A DNA stretch of 36,335 nucleotides from Oscillospiraceae bacterium (lineage in GTDB: Bacteria > Bacillota > Clostridia > Oscillospirales > Oscillospiraceae), in NCBI GenBank assembly GCA_902775105.1, contig CACYLC010000030.1, forward strand, positions 1-36,335, in the 5' to 3' direction. Within the stretch, counting starts at the first letter, position 1. Every line of letters starts with the position of its first letter. Positions 14,417-24,700 of this stretch are shown here, piece after piece. Made by a program: the position numbers and the translations under genes. A model generated the notes under the pieces. It was given only the letters and a program-made list of their open reading frames with translations, searched no databases and had not been told where the DNA came from.

Positions 14417-16858
14417 ATGAAATACGATTTTACCGCCATTGAGAAGAAATGGCAGCAGAAGTGGAAGGAGGCCAACGCCTTCCACGCAGTCACCGGCGAC
14501 GCCACCCGCCCCAAGTTCTACGGCATGGTGGAGTTCCCCTATCCCTCCGGCAACGGCCTGCACGTGGGCCACGCCCGTCCCTATACCGCCATGGACGTGG
14601 TGGCGCGGAAAAAGCGGATGGACGGGTACAACGTGCTGTTCCCCATCGGCTTTGACGCCTTTGGCCTGCCGACGGAGAATTTTGCCATTAAGAACCACAT
14701 CCACCCTGCCATTGTGACAGAGCGGAACATCAAGACCTTTACCAGCCAGCTTGAGATGCTGGGCTACTCCTTCGACTGGGACAGAGTGGTGGACACCACC
14801 GATCCGGGCTACTACAAGTGGACCCAGTGGATCTTCCTCCAGCTCTTCAAGCATGGTCTGGCCTATAAGACCTCCATGCCCGTGAACTGGTGTACCTCCT
14901 GCAAGTGCGTGCTGGCAAACGAAGAGGTGGTCAACGGCGTCTGCGAGCGCTGCGGCTCTGAGGTCGTCCGCAAGGAGAAGAGCCAGTGGATGCTCAAGAT
15001 CACCGAGTACGCCCAGAAGCTGATCGACGGGCTGGACAGCGTGGACTACATCGACCGGGTCAAGACCCAGCAGAAGAACTGGATCGGCCGCTCCACCGGC
15101 GCTGAGGTCAATTTCCAGACCACCGAGGGCGATGTCCTCACGGTCTATACCACCCGCTGCGACACGCTGTTCGGGGCCACCTACATGGTCATTGCCCCGG
15201 AGCACGCCTATGTGGAGAAGTGGAAGGATAAGCTGACCAACTACGACGAGGTCGCCGCCTACGTCCGCAAGGCCGCCTCCAAGTCCGACTTTGAGCGCAC
15301 TGAGCTTGCCAAGGAAAAGACTGGCGTCCGTCTGGAAGGCGTTCGTGCCGTCAACCCGGTGAACGGCAAGGAGATCCCTATCTTTATCTCCGACTACGTT
15401 CTGGCCACCTACGGCACCGGCGCGATTATGGCCGTCCCCGCCCACGACACCCGTGACTTCGAGTTTGCCCAGGTCTTTGGCCTGCCCATCATTCAGGTTG
15501 TGGCCAGCGCTGACGGCGCGCTGGTGGATCTGAGCAAGGAAGCCTTTACCGATGTGGCTACCGGCGTCATGGTGAACTCCGGCTTCATCACCGGCCTCTC
15601 GGTGGAGGAGGCCAAGGCCGCCATGATTGAGTATCTGGAGAAAAATAACATCGGCCACGCCAAGGTGAACTATAAGCTCCGTGACTGGGTGTTCTCCCGT
15701 CAGCGCTACTGGGGCGAGCCGATCCCCATTGTGAAGTGTGACAAGTGCGGCTATGTGGCGCTCCCGGAGAGTGAGCTGCCCCTGCTGCTGCCGGATGTGG
15801 AGAGCTACGAGACCACCGACGACGGCGAATCTCCCCTCTCCGCCATGACCGACTGGGTCAACACCACCTGCCCCTGCTGCGGCGGTCCTGCCAAGCGGGA
15901 GACGGACACCATGCCCCAGTGGGCAGGCTCCTCCTGGTACTTCCTTCGCTACATGGACCCGAAGAACCCGGATGCTCTGGCCTCCAAGGAGGCGCTGGAC
16001 TACTGGGGTCAGGTGGACTGGTATAACGGCGGTATGGAGCACACCACGCTGCACCTGCTCTACAGCCGGTTCTGGAATAACTTCCTCCACGACATCGGCG
16101 TGGTGCCTTACGCCGAACCGTATTACAAGCGCACCAGCCACGGCATGATCCTGGGCGAGGGCGGCGAGAAGATGAGTAAGAGCCGTGGCAATGTGGTCAA
16201 CCCCAATGACATCATCGACGAGTACGGCGCAGATACCATGCGCACCTATATCATGTTCATCGGCGACTTTGCCAAGGCGGCAGCATGGTCCTCCAAGGCA
16301 GTGGCGGGCTGCAAGCGGTTCCTCGACCGTGTCTGGAATTTGCAGGAGCAGTGCGGTCAGGACGATGCTTACAGCCCTGCCAACGAGGCTGCTATTCACA
16401 AGGCCATCAAGAAGGTCAATGAGGACATTGAGGCCATGAAGTTCAATACCGCCATTGCCACCCTCATGGCGCTGACCAATGACTTCTATGCAAACGGCTG
16501 CACCAAGGGCGATGTGAAGGCGCTCATTACCATGCTCTCGCCTGTGGCGCCCCATCTGTGCGAAGAAATGTGGGAGAACCTGGGCTATGCCGCAGAGGGC
16601 ATGATCTGCCAGCAGAAATGGCCGGAGTACGATGAGAGCAAGACTGTCGCCGCCACGGTTGAGGTCGCCATCCAGGTCTCCGGCAAGCTCCGTGCCAGTA
16701 TTCAGGCACCTGCGGAGATCGATGATGCCGGTGTGGTTGCGCTTGCGATGGAGGATAACCGTATTCAGAAGCAGTCGGAGGGCAAGAATCTCGTCAAGCA
16801 GATCGTCGTCCGGGGCAAAGACAAGAAGATTAAGCTGGTCAACCTGATTTTTCAGTAA
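14417..16858 (+). CDS. leuS: Leucine--tRNA ligase
   Basis: The 813-residue class Ia synthetase charges tRNA-Leu and edits mischarged norvaline and isoleucine through its CP1 domain. The HIGH motif is HVGH in [14 protein letters not shown] (about residues 40-52). A zinc-ribbon follows (CTSCKC with CERCGSE), then the CP1 editing domain (about 220-400), a second Cys pair region (CDKCGY and CPCCGG), and KMSKS at about 577-581. The C-terminal anticodon-binding domain ends in the usual [17 protein letters not shown] strand. ATG at 14417 is preferred to GTG at 14408; GAGAGTG lies before it. The large opposite-strand open frame here is a shadow. It closes the housekeeping run; rpsU has its own promoter. 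Confidence 0.97.
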   Translation: MKYDFTAIEKKWQQKWKEANAFHAVTGDATRPKFYGMVEFPYPSGNGLHVGHARPYTAMDVVARKKRMDGYNVLFPIGFDAFGLPTENFAIKNHIHPAIVTERNIKTFTSQLEMLGYSFDWDRVVDTTDPGYYKWTQWIFLQLFKHGLAYKTSMPVNWCTSCKCVLANEEVVNGVCERCGSEVVRKEKSQWMLKITEYAQKLIDGLDSVDYIDRVKTQQKNWIGRSTGAEVNFQTTEGDVLTVYTTRCDTLFGATYMVIAPEHAYVEKWKDKLTNYDEVAAYVRKAASKSDFERTELAKEKTGVRLEGVRAVNPVNGKEIPIFISDYVLATYGTGAIMAVPAHDTRDFEFAQVFGLPIIQVVASADGALVDLSKEAFTDVATGVMVNSGFITGLSVEEAKAAMIEYLEKNNIGHAKVNYKLRDWVFSRQRYWGEPIPIVKCDKCGYVALPESELPLLLPDVESYETTDDGESPLSAMTDWVNTTCPCCGGPAKRETDTMPQWAGSSWYFLRYMDPKNPDALASKEALDYWGQVDWYNGGMEHTTLHLLYSRFWNNFLHDIGVVPYAEPYYKRTSHGMILGEGGEKMSKSRGNVVNPNDIIDEYGADTMRTYIMFIGDFAKAAAWSSKAVAGCKRFLDRVWNLQEQCGQDDAYSPANEAAIHKAIKKVNEDIEAMKFNTAIATLMALTNDFYANGCTKGDVKALITMLSPVAPHLCEEMWENLGYAAEGMICQQKWPEYDESKTVAATVEVAIQVSGKLRASIQAPAEIDDAGVVALAMEDNRIQKQSEGKNLVKQIVVRGKDKKIKLVNLIFQ

Positions 16859-16870
16859 TTCCCTGCCAAT

Positions 16871-16889
16871 TTGTGCGAAAAATGCACAA
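16871..16889. other. Hairpin after leuS without a U-tract
   Basis: TTGTGC (16871-16876) pairs with GCACAA (16884-16889) around a seven-base A-rich loop, 12 bases after the leuS stop and seven bases before the rpsU -35 box. No T-run follows, so it is not a classical terminator; some leuS read-through into rpsU is likely. Confidence 0.4.
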
Positions 16890-16895
16890 CTGCTC

Positions 16896-16924
16896 TTGAC
16901 AAAGCGGGCGGAATGGTGTAAAGT
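16896..16924 (+). promoter_or_regulatory. Sigma-A promoter of rpsU
   Basis: Perfect TTGACA (16896-16901), 17-base spacer, then TAAAGT (16919-16924). The start site should fall near 16931, leaving a leader of about 75 bases. Confidence 0.85.
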
Positions 16925-16936
16925 ATGACAATGAAG

Positions 16937-16984
16937 CCGCATTCTGCGGGTTGGTATGCCCTTGTACACAAACTCCCTGGGCAT
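16937..16984 (+). promoter_or_regulatory. Structured rpsU leader
   Basis: Two small hairpins are visible in the leader: CCGC (16937-16940) with GCGG (16946-16949), and ATGCCC (16956-16961) with GGGCAT (16979-16984). The second ends about ten bases before the GGAGGGAGGG ribosome binding site. Ribosomal protein leaders are often autoregulated, so this is a candidate, not an identified motif. Confidence 0.35.
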
Positions 16985-17007
16985 GAATCGGAGGGAGGGA
17001 AAATAAA

Positions 17008-17190
17008 ATGGCAGAAATTCGCGTTCGTGAGAACGAGTCTCTGGACAGCGCTCTGAAGCGCTTCAAGCGCAGCTGTGCCAAGTCCGGCGTCCTGGCTGAG
17101 GTGCGTAAGCGTGAGCATTACGAGAGCCCCAGCGTCAAGCGCCGCAAAAAGTCCGAAGCTGCTCGGAAGAACCGTAAAAAGTTCTACTAA
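17008..17190 (+). CDS. rpsU: 30S ribosomal protein S21
   Basis: Small-subunit protein bS21 sits near the anti-Shine-Dalgarno end of 16S rRNA and helps initiation. The 60-residue product begins [20 protein letters not shown] and ends in the highly basic helix with [14 protein letters not shown], matching the family in full length. A strong GGAGGGAGGG site precedes ATG at 17008. It is transcribed alone from the promoter at 16896-16924 and stopped by the terminator at 17202-17229. Confidence 0.97.
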   Translation: MAEIRVRENESLDSALKRFKRSCAKSGVLAEVRKREHYESPSVKRRKKSEAARKNRKKFY

Positions 17191-17201
17191 TCGCTGAATC
17201 A

Positions 17202-17229
17202 CCCCTGCATCGAAAGATGCAGGGGTTTT
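17202..17229 (+). terminator. Rho-independent terminator of rpsU
   Basis: A perfect 10-bp stem (17202-17211 with 17216-17225) closes on GAAA and is followed by TTTT. It starts 11 bases after the rpsU stop. Confidence 0.9.
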
Positions 17230-17235
17230 GCGTCG

Positions 17236-17352
17236 TCATTCTCCATGATTCGTAAAGAAACGTATGACATCCATATCTGTATCGGAAAATTCATCTTCTA
17301 TTTTCATAACTGGAAGCCCTTGGGCTTCTGATTTATTGATAAGCTGAGCCAC
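17236..17352 (-). CDS. Possible small peptide ORF or gene remnant (38 codons)
   Basis: On the minus strand a frame runs from GTG at 17352 to TGA at 17236, with an internal ATG at 17307 that would give 23 residues. The peptide is polar and acidic in its second half (MKIEDEFSDTDMDVIRFF). The segment is much more AT-rich than its neighbours and lies between two strong terminators. There is no convincing ribosome binding site. It may be the end of a decayed gene. I do not recognise it. Confidence 0.25.
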   Translation of the reverse strand: MAQLINKSEAQGLPVMKIEDEFSDTDMDVIRFFTNHGE

Positions 17353-17380
17353 CCCTGCCTGAAATCAGGAGGGGTGGCTC
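17346..17380. terminator. Bidirectional terminator between rpsU and the adhesin gene
   Basis: An 11-bp stem (17346-17356 with 17370-17380) continues, after one bulged G, with CCTG/CAGG and an AAAT loop. On the plus strand TGTTTTGTTG follows. It lies 22 bases past the stop of the minus-strand surface protein and is its likely terminator, although the U-tract is better on the plus side. Confidence 0.7.
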
Positions 17381-17401
17381 TGTTTTGTTGCCTATGCAGC
17401 T

Positions 17402-18157
17402 TTAGCTGCGGGACGCTCTCCGCTTTCTCAGCAGGAGGAGGCCGCCCAAGCCTGCCAGCGCTGCGGCAATCACGCCGATGACGGTCGGCAACGCCGTCAT
17501 CTCTGCGCCGGTGGGAACAACACTCTCACGGGTGTTGGTGAAGGAGACGCTCCGATCTCCGTCCAGACTGCCCGCTGCCGTAGGTGCATTCGCGGCATTC
17601 TCAATCTCTGCGCCGTCCGCGTCGGTGATGGAGACGGTTGCCTCGTAATCCTCAGGCGCATCCTCGGTGACTTCGTAGGCCACGCCGCCGGGCAGGAGCA
17701 GTTCCAGAGACTCGCCGTGGCTCAGCGTGAAGGTGTACACGCCCTCTCCTGCCGCTGTCCAGTCGTCGATCCCCTCCGGGGCGGCGATTTCCGCCGTGTA
17801 GGGCTCATCGTTCTGAGTCAGTGTCAGGGTGAAGGGGAACGCCGTCGTCCGGTCGCCCATGTTGCCGTCCACCGTCTTGGAGATGGTCAGCGTGCAGAAC
17901 CGGTTGTTCACAAAGACTGCGCCGTCCTCGTCGTAGACTGCAGTGGCGGTCATCGTGCCGTCGCCGTTGTCGGAAACGGTGACCTTGACCTCCTCTGTGT
18001 GGTCGTCATAGACGATTCTCTCGTCGTCGCCCGCCACCTCAGAGATATAGTAGGTGTAGGTGTGTCCGTCGTCGTTGATGCCGTAGTCGATGGGGAAGGC
18101 AATGTTGCCGTTCTCATCCGAGTAGGCGCTGCCCAGCGTCCGGCCGTCGGAGGCTGA
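17402..18157 (-). pseudogene. Giant adhesin, C-terminal fragment with wall-anchor signal
   Basis: This is the last 251 codons of the giant surface protein, out of frame with the preceding part. The first possible start inside it is GTG at 18037, which has no good ribosome binding site, so independent expression is unlikely. It contains the end of a pilin isopeptide-linkage (Spy0128-like) module, with YTYYISEVAGDDE and [12 protein letters not shown] strands. A second module starting LTISKTVDGNMGD follows. The C-terminus has VVPTG, a hydrophobic helix of about 20 residues and the basic tail RKRRASRS, which is the layout of a sortase sorting signal with VPTG in place of LPXTG. The frame changes near 18150, where one added base would restore continuity. 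Confidence 0.75.
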
Positions 18158-21100
18158 CGTCGATCACGCCCTCGTCATTCTCTGCAGCCGTCAGCTCAAA
18201 GCCATTGACCGCAACCTCGGTCACGTTGTACCGGCAGCCGTGGGGCAGTCCGCTCACAGTGAAGCTCTCTCCTGCGCCGATGGTCACGGTACCGCCGTTT
18301 CCAACTGTACCGGCATCAACGCCAGCCTTCGTCACGGGATACGTTCCGGTGAGGGCATTGCCATTGGCGTCGATCAGAGACAGGCGGAAGGTGAACTGGC
18401 CATTGACCAGCGCCGCCGCCGTGGCGTTCTTCACCGTCTTGGAGACGGTCAGAGCGCCGGTTCGCACCTCGTTGGTGAACAGATTGCCGTCGGGATACGT
18501 CACTTCCGTGCTCAGCGTTCCGTCGCCGTTGTCGGTGGCGGTAACTATGACCTCTCTGGGCTCCGCATCATAAATAATGGTGCTGTCTTCGCCCGCAATC
18601 TCACGGATGTAGTAGGTGTAGGTGCCCGGCTCGGTGATCTCAATGGAGTCAAAGAGCACGGGGGCCGTACCGTACCAGGGGTTGGAGACGGTGTTGCCGT
18701 TCTCGTCCGTGATCTCAGAGACCGTGTCGATGGGACCGTTGGCGGACCGTTCGGAACTCGTTGCCTTTGCCTCTCCGGTCACCACGGCGTAGAAGTAGTG
18801 GTTTTCTCCTCCGCGAGTGACGATTCCAAACGAGACCGTATCTCCCGAAATCTCGCCCTCCCAAGTGCCAGTAAACCAGAAGTCACCAATTCTCACATAG
18901 TTTCCGGGATATTCGCCTTTGAACACAGCAACGGAAGCAGGCGGATCTGAGCTATACTCCACCCTGACATACAGTTTCTCTGCGCCGGGGATTGTCACAT
19001 TCTCGCTGTAGGATCGGCCATCATACCCAACATAATTCGGGTCAACTGTCCCGTCATCAGCAACATTTGGCGTATGAGCATACTTTGTCACAGTTACAAC
19101 GTAGTCACGTGACAGCTCAAACAGGAACTGTCCGGGAGCCACGGTACCACCCTCCAGCTGCTTGTGGGCGGAGATGGTTGCATAGCCCTTGGCGCTGTAG
19201 GCGTTGGTGATGGCCGCCGCCGAGACGGTGTTGGCCTGAATGCTGCCGTCAGTGCCGGTGGCGTCGGTCTGGGTCCAGCCGTTGGGAACGTCGATCTCCT
19301 CGATCTCGTACCGGGTCCCGGCGGGGAGTCCCGGGATGACGATGGTCTCGCCCGCCTTGGCGGTGACGATGAACTCGCCGTTGGTGGGGTCAGCCGGGTT
19401 GTAGCCACTTTCCATCCACTGGGCGTAGAGGGTGATCTCCTCGCCCTCCCCGGCATCAAAGTTCACCGTCTGGCCGTCCACGTAGGAGTCGCCGCTGCCG
19501 TCTGCCTTGGTGTTCCAGCCGATAAAGAGGGCGTCCGTCTTGGTGAAGCGGTTCGTCGGCAAAGCCGCGGCGATGTTCACCAGCATCGTGGCGTTGCTCA
19601 TGCTGCCGGAGCCGCCGTTGGCGTCAAAGCGGAGGGTGTAGGTGGTACGGTCGTAGTAATAGCGCACCAGGATGCTGCCGTCCGCCTGGGTGGCAGTGGT
19701 CTGTCTGTTGGTGGACTGGAAGCCGGGGTAGGTCTTTGCTGTGAGCTCGTCTCCGTCCACAACGCGGGAGGTCGTTTTGCCCGCCAAGGTGTAGGTGTTC
19801 AGGTCGGTATTCTGCTGATAGTGCTCCACGGTGTATTTCGTGCTCGTTCCCTCTTCGATCCACTGGGCGTAGAGGGTGAACATCCTTCCGGGCTGGAATA
19901 CCTCAGCAGCCGTCGTCTCACCAAATCCATAGGCAGTTCCGGTGCCGTCCGCCTTGGTGTTCCAACCCAGGAGGTCATAGCCGGGGCGAGACGTGGTGTC
20001 CTCACCGGGCAAAGTGACAAGGATATCCGTATCCAGAACCGTCAAGTTTTCGGAACTGGTATAACCGCCATTGGCGTCAAAGCGAATGAAACAGGTATTG
20101 TCAAACACTTCCCAAACCCAAGTTCCGGCGTCTGTGCTGCCATTGTAGTTACTCTGGAGCTGACTCGAGGTGAGCGCGTCTCCATCTCCATCGTCCTCCA
20201 AACGAATCCATTTGCCTGTGGTGACTGCACTTGTTGGCGGCTCAGGCAGATCAGCGTCTCCCTTAAAGTCAAAGTTTACCCCGAGTACAATCGTGCTGAG
20301 ATTGTCGCAGCCCACGAATGTATTATACAACCACCCAGCATAATACTCACCTTCATCGACTTTCCTTGTGTCAAAATTGCTCAAATCCAACGTTTCCAGA
20401 CTTGTGCAACCTTGAAACATGCCGGCTTTGATACCCGAATGTGGGCCGGCGGGTTCATTGTGCGTCATGTTGTGAAGGCTACTCGTGACAAAGCTGCTTA
20501 GATCCAGTGTTTTCAGGCTGCTGCAGCCGGTGAACATCCACTCCATGTTGGTGACCCTTCTGGTGTCCCAACCCCGCACATTCAGGCTGGTTAGGCTGCT
20601 GCAGCCGGAGAACATATCGCTCATGTTGGTGACACTGCTTGTATCAAATTTGCTCAAATCCAGGCTGGTCAGGCTGCTGCAGCCGGCGAACATACCGTAC
20701 ATGTTGGTGACACTGCTTGTATCAAGACCGCTCACATCCAGGCTGGTCAGGCTGCTGCAGTTGCTGAACATACGGCTCATGTCGGTGACACTGCTTGTAT
20801 CAAGACCGCTCAAATTCACGCTGGTCAGATTGCTGCAGGAATCGAACATCTCACTCATGTCTTTGACACTGCTTGCATCAAGACCGCTCAAATTCACGCT
20901 GGTCAGGCTGCTGCAGTCGGCGAACATACGGCTCATGTCGGTGACACCGCTTGTATTAAGACCGCTCAAATTCACGCTGGTCAGACTCTTGCAGGAACCG
21001 AACATCGCACTCATGTCGGTGACTTTACTGGTGATAAAGTTGCTCAAATCCACGCTGCTCAAATCCACGCTGCTCAAATCCACGCTGGTCAGGCCGCTGC

Positions 21101-21782
21101 ACCCGTAGAACATAAATCTCATGTTGGTGACACTGCTTGTATCAAGATCGCTCAAATCCAGGTTGGTCAGGCCGCTGCAGCCGGAGAACATACTGCCCAT
21201 GTTGGTGACACTGCTTGTATCAAACCTACTCACATCCAGGCTGGTTAGGCCGCTGCATCTGGAGAACATGCCGTTCATGTTGGTGACACTGCTTGTATCA
21301 AGACCGCTCAAATCCAGGTTGGTCAGGCTGCTGCAGCCGGAGAACATACTGCCCATGTTGGTGACACTGCTTGTATCAAATCTGCTCACATCCAGTTTGG
21401 TCAGGCTGCTGCAGCACAAGAACATATCGCTCATGTCGGTGACACTGCTTGTATCAAACCTGCTCACATCCAGGCTGGTTAGCTTCGTGCAGTACCCGAA
21501 CATATATCTCATGTTGGTGACACTGCTTGTATCAAGACCGCTCACATCCAGTTTGGTCAGGCTGGTGCAGAAGTAGAACATTTCCGCCGTGCTGCCTGTG
21601 ACCGTTACACCGTCTTTCACAACTGCCCTCGTTATTTTAGCTCCGTATTTATTATACCACGGCCATTCACTTGACGTAGTCTTCCCCGCGAACGTACCGC
21701 TGCCGCCTGCTACTGTCGGCTCAATGACCAGCGTGCCGTCAGTATAGAGCGTCCGCAGTCTTCTCCGTCGTGGTCGGCACAA
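18114..21782 (-). pseudogene. Giant adhesin, middle fragment: LRR array 2, InlB-type repeats and pilin modules
   Basis: The frame holds 1,222 codons but has no credible start; its real join to the first part is at 21753/21754. In order: a [12 protein letters not shown] strand; 16 BspA-type (DUF285) leucine-rich repeats of 26 residues (about 20290-21600), each with a MFxGC-like Cys; InlB-type (Listeria-Bacteroides) repeats with RFDANGG and LGWNTKADG (about 19400-20100); a short SpaA-like module; a pilin-linkage module interrupted by a beta-rich domain (about 18740-19080); and another pilin-type module. It ends at an early stop in LRRPDAGQRLLG, caused by the second frameshift. The LRRs are probably the ligand-binding part. 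Presence of all domain types in one chain is directly visible. Confidence 0.8.
20490..21590 (-). repeat. 78-bp tandem repeats encoding BspA-type LRRs (array 2)
   Basis: A 78-bp unit recurs in tight register; for example CTGCTGCAG occurs at 20518, 20596 and 20674. Each unit encodes 26 residues of the form DTSSVTNM-xx-MFxGCSSLTxLDLSGL. The DNA copies are similar enough for slippage or unequal recombination, and each loss or gain of one unit keeps the frame. Confidence 0.85.
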
Positions 21783-24700
21783 TGCTGCCAGTCGTCGGAT
21801 TGCTTCTCGCCGGCGTGGGGTTGCTGGCGGTCTGGCTGCCCTTGACGTACCAGTGGTAGCCGTCGCCGTCGGTGAGGGGCTGGCCGCTGCCGTTGGTCAG
21901 CCGGACCCGGAAGGTGAACTCGGTGTCCTTGTTGGCATCGTTGACGCCTTCGCCGATCTTTGTAATTTCCAAGCTACCGGGACGGGTGGTGTTGGCGAAC
22001 TTGAAGCCGTTGGAGCTGAGGGTTGCCGTCAGGTTGGTTGCGTCGCCGGAGACAACGACGATGATCGGCTCGGTGTGGGTATCGTAGTCGATGGCGCTGT
22101 CGCTGCCGCGAACCTCGGTGATGGTGTAGAAGTGTCTGCCCTTGTCCGCCAGCGTGTAGGTGATGGGGGCAAACTGGATGAAGCCGCCGTCACTGTTGCT
22201 GATCGTCTGCAGTACCTTGGAGCCTTCCTTCAGCTGGAAGCTGAACGCTCCTGCCGCTGCCGCTCTGCCGTCCAGGGTCTTGGCGCCTACAAGGGCGACA
22301 GTGGCGGTGCCGGGCTGATAGTTGTTGGTGAACTTCGCCTCGGCAGTCTCCAGCGGCTCAATGTTGCCGGAGACATTCTCCTGACTGACCAGCACCCAGC
22401 CGGACTCCGTCTCCTCCCAGACCTGATAGGCAGTGCCTGCGGGGATGCCGGTGATGGTGGCCTTCTCGCCGCCCTTGAGCTTCAGGTCAAAGCCGCCGTT
22501 GTTGAGGATAGTGGTGTGATCCACAGGTGCAAACACTGCGGTGAGGGTCAGGACTTCGCCGACAGCGCCAGCGGTAAGGGTCGCCTGATCCTCGTAGTCC
22601 ACTTCGCCGTCGTCGTCAGCGTCCCAGCCGAGGAACTCGTTCTCGTAGAGGTAGAAGGTGTTGGCGGGAAGGGTGAACACCATACCCGGGTCGTAGTGGA
22701 GGGTAGACATGCTACCGCCTGCGCCCTCGGGGGCGGTGAATTTCACCGTGTAGCCAACCGACTGCCAGACCCAGGTGCCGGCGAGGGCGGAGTTATAGCT
22801 GTCACGGAGCTCCGCCGCAGTCCGTGCGGTGTCAGACTCGCCCTGACGCATCCACAGGCCGGTGTAGTCGTCGTTGGTTGGCGGGGTGGGGAGGATGGCC
22901 TGAGAATCTTTTCCGTCCGAAATCTGAGGGATAAACTTAAAGTTCTCACCCAATGCAATCCGAGACAAATTGGTACAACCGTCAAACATGCCGCGGTTTG
23001 CCCTAGACTGATTCGCCCCATAGTCCCAGCTATATTCATCCGCACAATTTCTCATATCAAAGCTGCTCAAATCTAAGTAAGTAAGGCTGCTGCAGTCTTT
23101 GAACAACCGGCCCATATATTTTACGTTACTCGTATTCCATCCACTTGGATTTACAGAGGTCAAGCTGCTACAGCCCATGAACATAGCATCTATGTTGGTA
23201 GCACTGCTCGTGTCGAAGTTGCTCACATCCAGTGACTCCAGATTGCTGCATCCATTGAACATATAATTCATGTGTGTGGCACTACCGGTGTTAAAGCCGC
23301 TCACATTCAGGCTCGTCAGGTTGCTGCACCCAGAAAACATGCTAGACATGTCAGTCACCTTGGACGTGTTAAAGTTACTTACATCCAGGCTGGTTAGCTT
23401 TGAGCACCCCCGGAACATGCCGTACATCTGGGTGACGTTACCGGTGTCAAGTCCGCTCAGGTTCACCGACGTCAGGTTGCTGCACCCAGCAAACATGGTA
23501 TGCATTTTAGTGACAAGACTGGTGTCAAGTCCGCTCAGATCCACCGTCTCCAAACTTGTACAATCATAAAACATGCCGTACATCTGGGTGACGTTACCGG
23601 TGTCAAGTCCGCTCAGGTTCACCGACGTCAGGTTGCTGCACCCAGCAAACATGAAACCCATGCATTTGACATCACTTGTGTCAAGCTCACTCAGGTCTAC
23701 CGCTGTCAGGTTGGCGTAGTTGCCGTAAGTAACGGAGTTTTGGGAAAACATATTTCGAAGCGTACCACTTGCCTTTACAGAACCATTGACAGTTGCTCGC
23801 TTAATTTGAGCGTGATAGTTTCTATACGGCCAGGCATCAAAGTTATCGCCCGTGTATTCAAACGATCCGCTCACGCCATCGGTCGGCTCAATGACCAGCG
23901 TGCCGTCCTTGTAGAGCGTCCACTTAACGGTAGTGCTCAAGCTGCCGAAAGCAGTCTTCTCCGTCGTGGTCGGCACAATGCTGCCAGTCGTCGGATTGCT
24001 TCTCGCCGGCGTGGGGTTCGTAGCGGGCTGAGCGTTGGGGTCATTCTCCACCTGCTCCTTGGTGTAGTTCACGGCGGTGTTCTCGTCAATGTTCTCGCCG
24101 ATGAACTGGACATGGAAGGTGAACTCCTGATCTGCATCCGGCTCGATGTCCGTCCAGGTGGTGTACTTGGTGACGGAGAGCGCGCCGTCCTCCAGACCGT
24201 TGGTGAACACGGGCAGTCCGGCCTCGCCGTCCGCCTTCTCGTAGCCGGTGACGGTGACGATCTCGCCTGTGCCGCCGCAGGTCGCGCAGGCTTCCTCATC
24301 CACCGTGCCGGTGCCGCCGCAGACGTCGCAGGGGGCAGTCTCGGTCAGAGCGGTGACGGGGACGTTAATCTGGTTGAAGGAGAGGGTGCCGTCGCCGTTA
24401 TCCACCACTTCGATCTCGTAGCCCTTGGCCTCGGTGCTGTAAATGACGGTCTCGTCGTCCCCGGCGACCTCACGGGCGACAAAGAGGAAGGTCTTGGTGT
24501 CGCTGTCCTCGGTGAAGGCGTCGTCCTGAGTGAAGGTGATGGGTGTCCAGACGATCTCGCCCTTGGCGTTGTTCTTGGCCTGCAGGGGATTGCCGTCTGC
24601 GTCCAGAACGGGGTTGTTGTGCTCGTCCACCAGCTCGAAGGTGAATTCCCCGTCCTTCAGGTCCCGGCCGCTGAGGGTCTTCCAGGCGCGGAAGGTAAAG

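Noticed and set aside
14396..16984. 862-codon minus-strand open frame opposite leuS
   Set aside because: It mirrors a fully motif-supported leuS, is His/Gly/Leu/Val-rich as expected from an antisense of GC-rich codons, and has no known motif or ribosome binding site.
20485..21576. Plus-strand repeat proteins opposite LRR array 2
   Set aside because: They repeat with the same 78-bp period because they are the reverse complement of the LRR DNA; no start signals.
20490..21590. CRISPR-like periodic repeats
   Set aside because: The repeats are contiguous, encode DUF285 LRRs and have no unique spacers; no cas genes are in the window.
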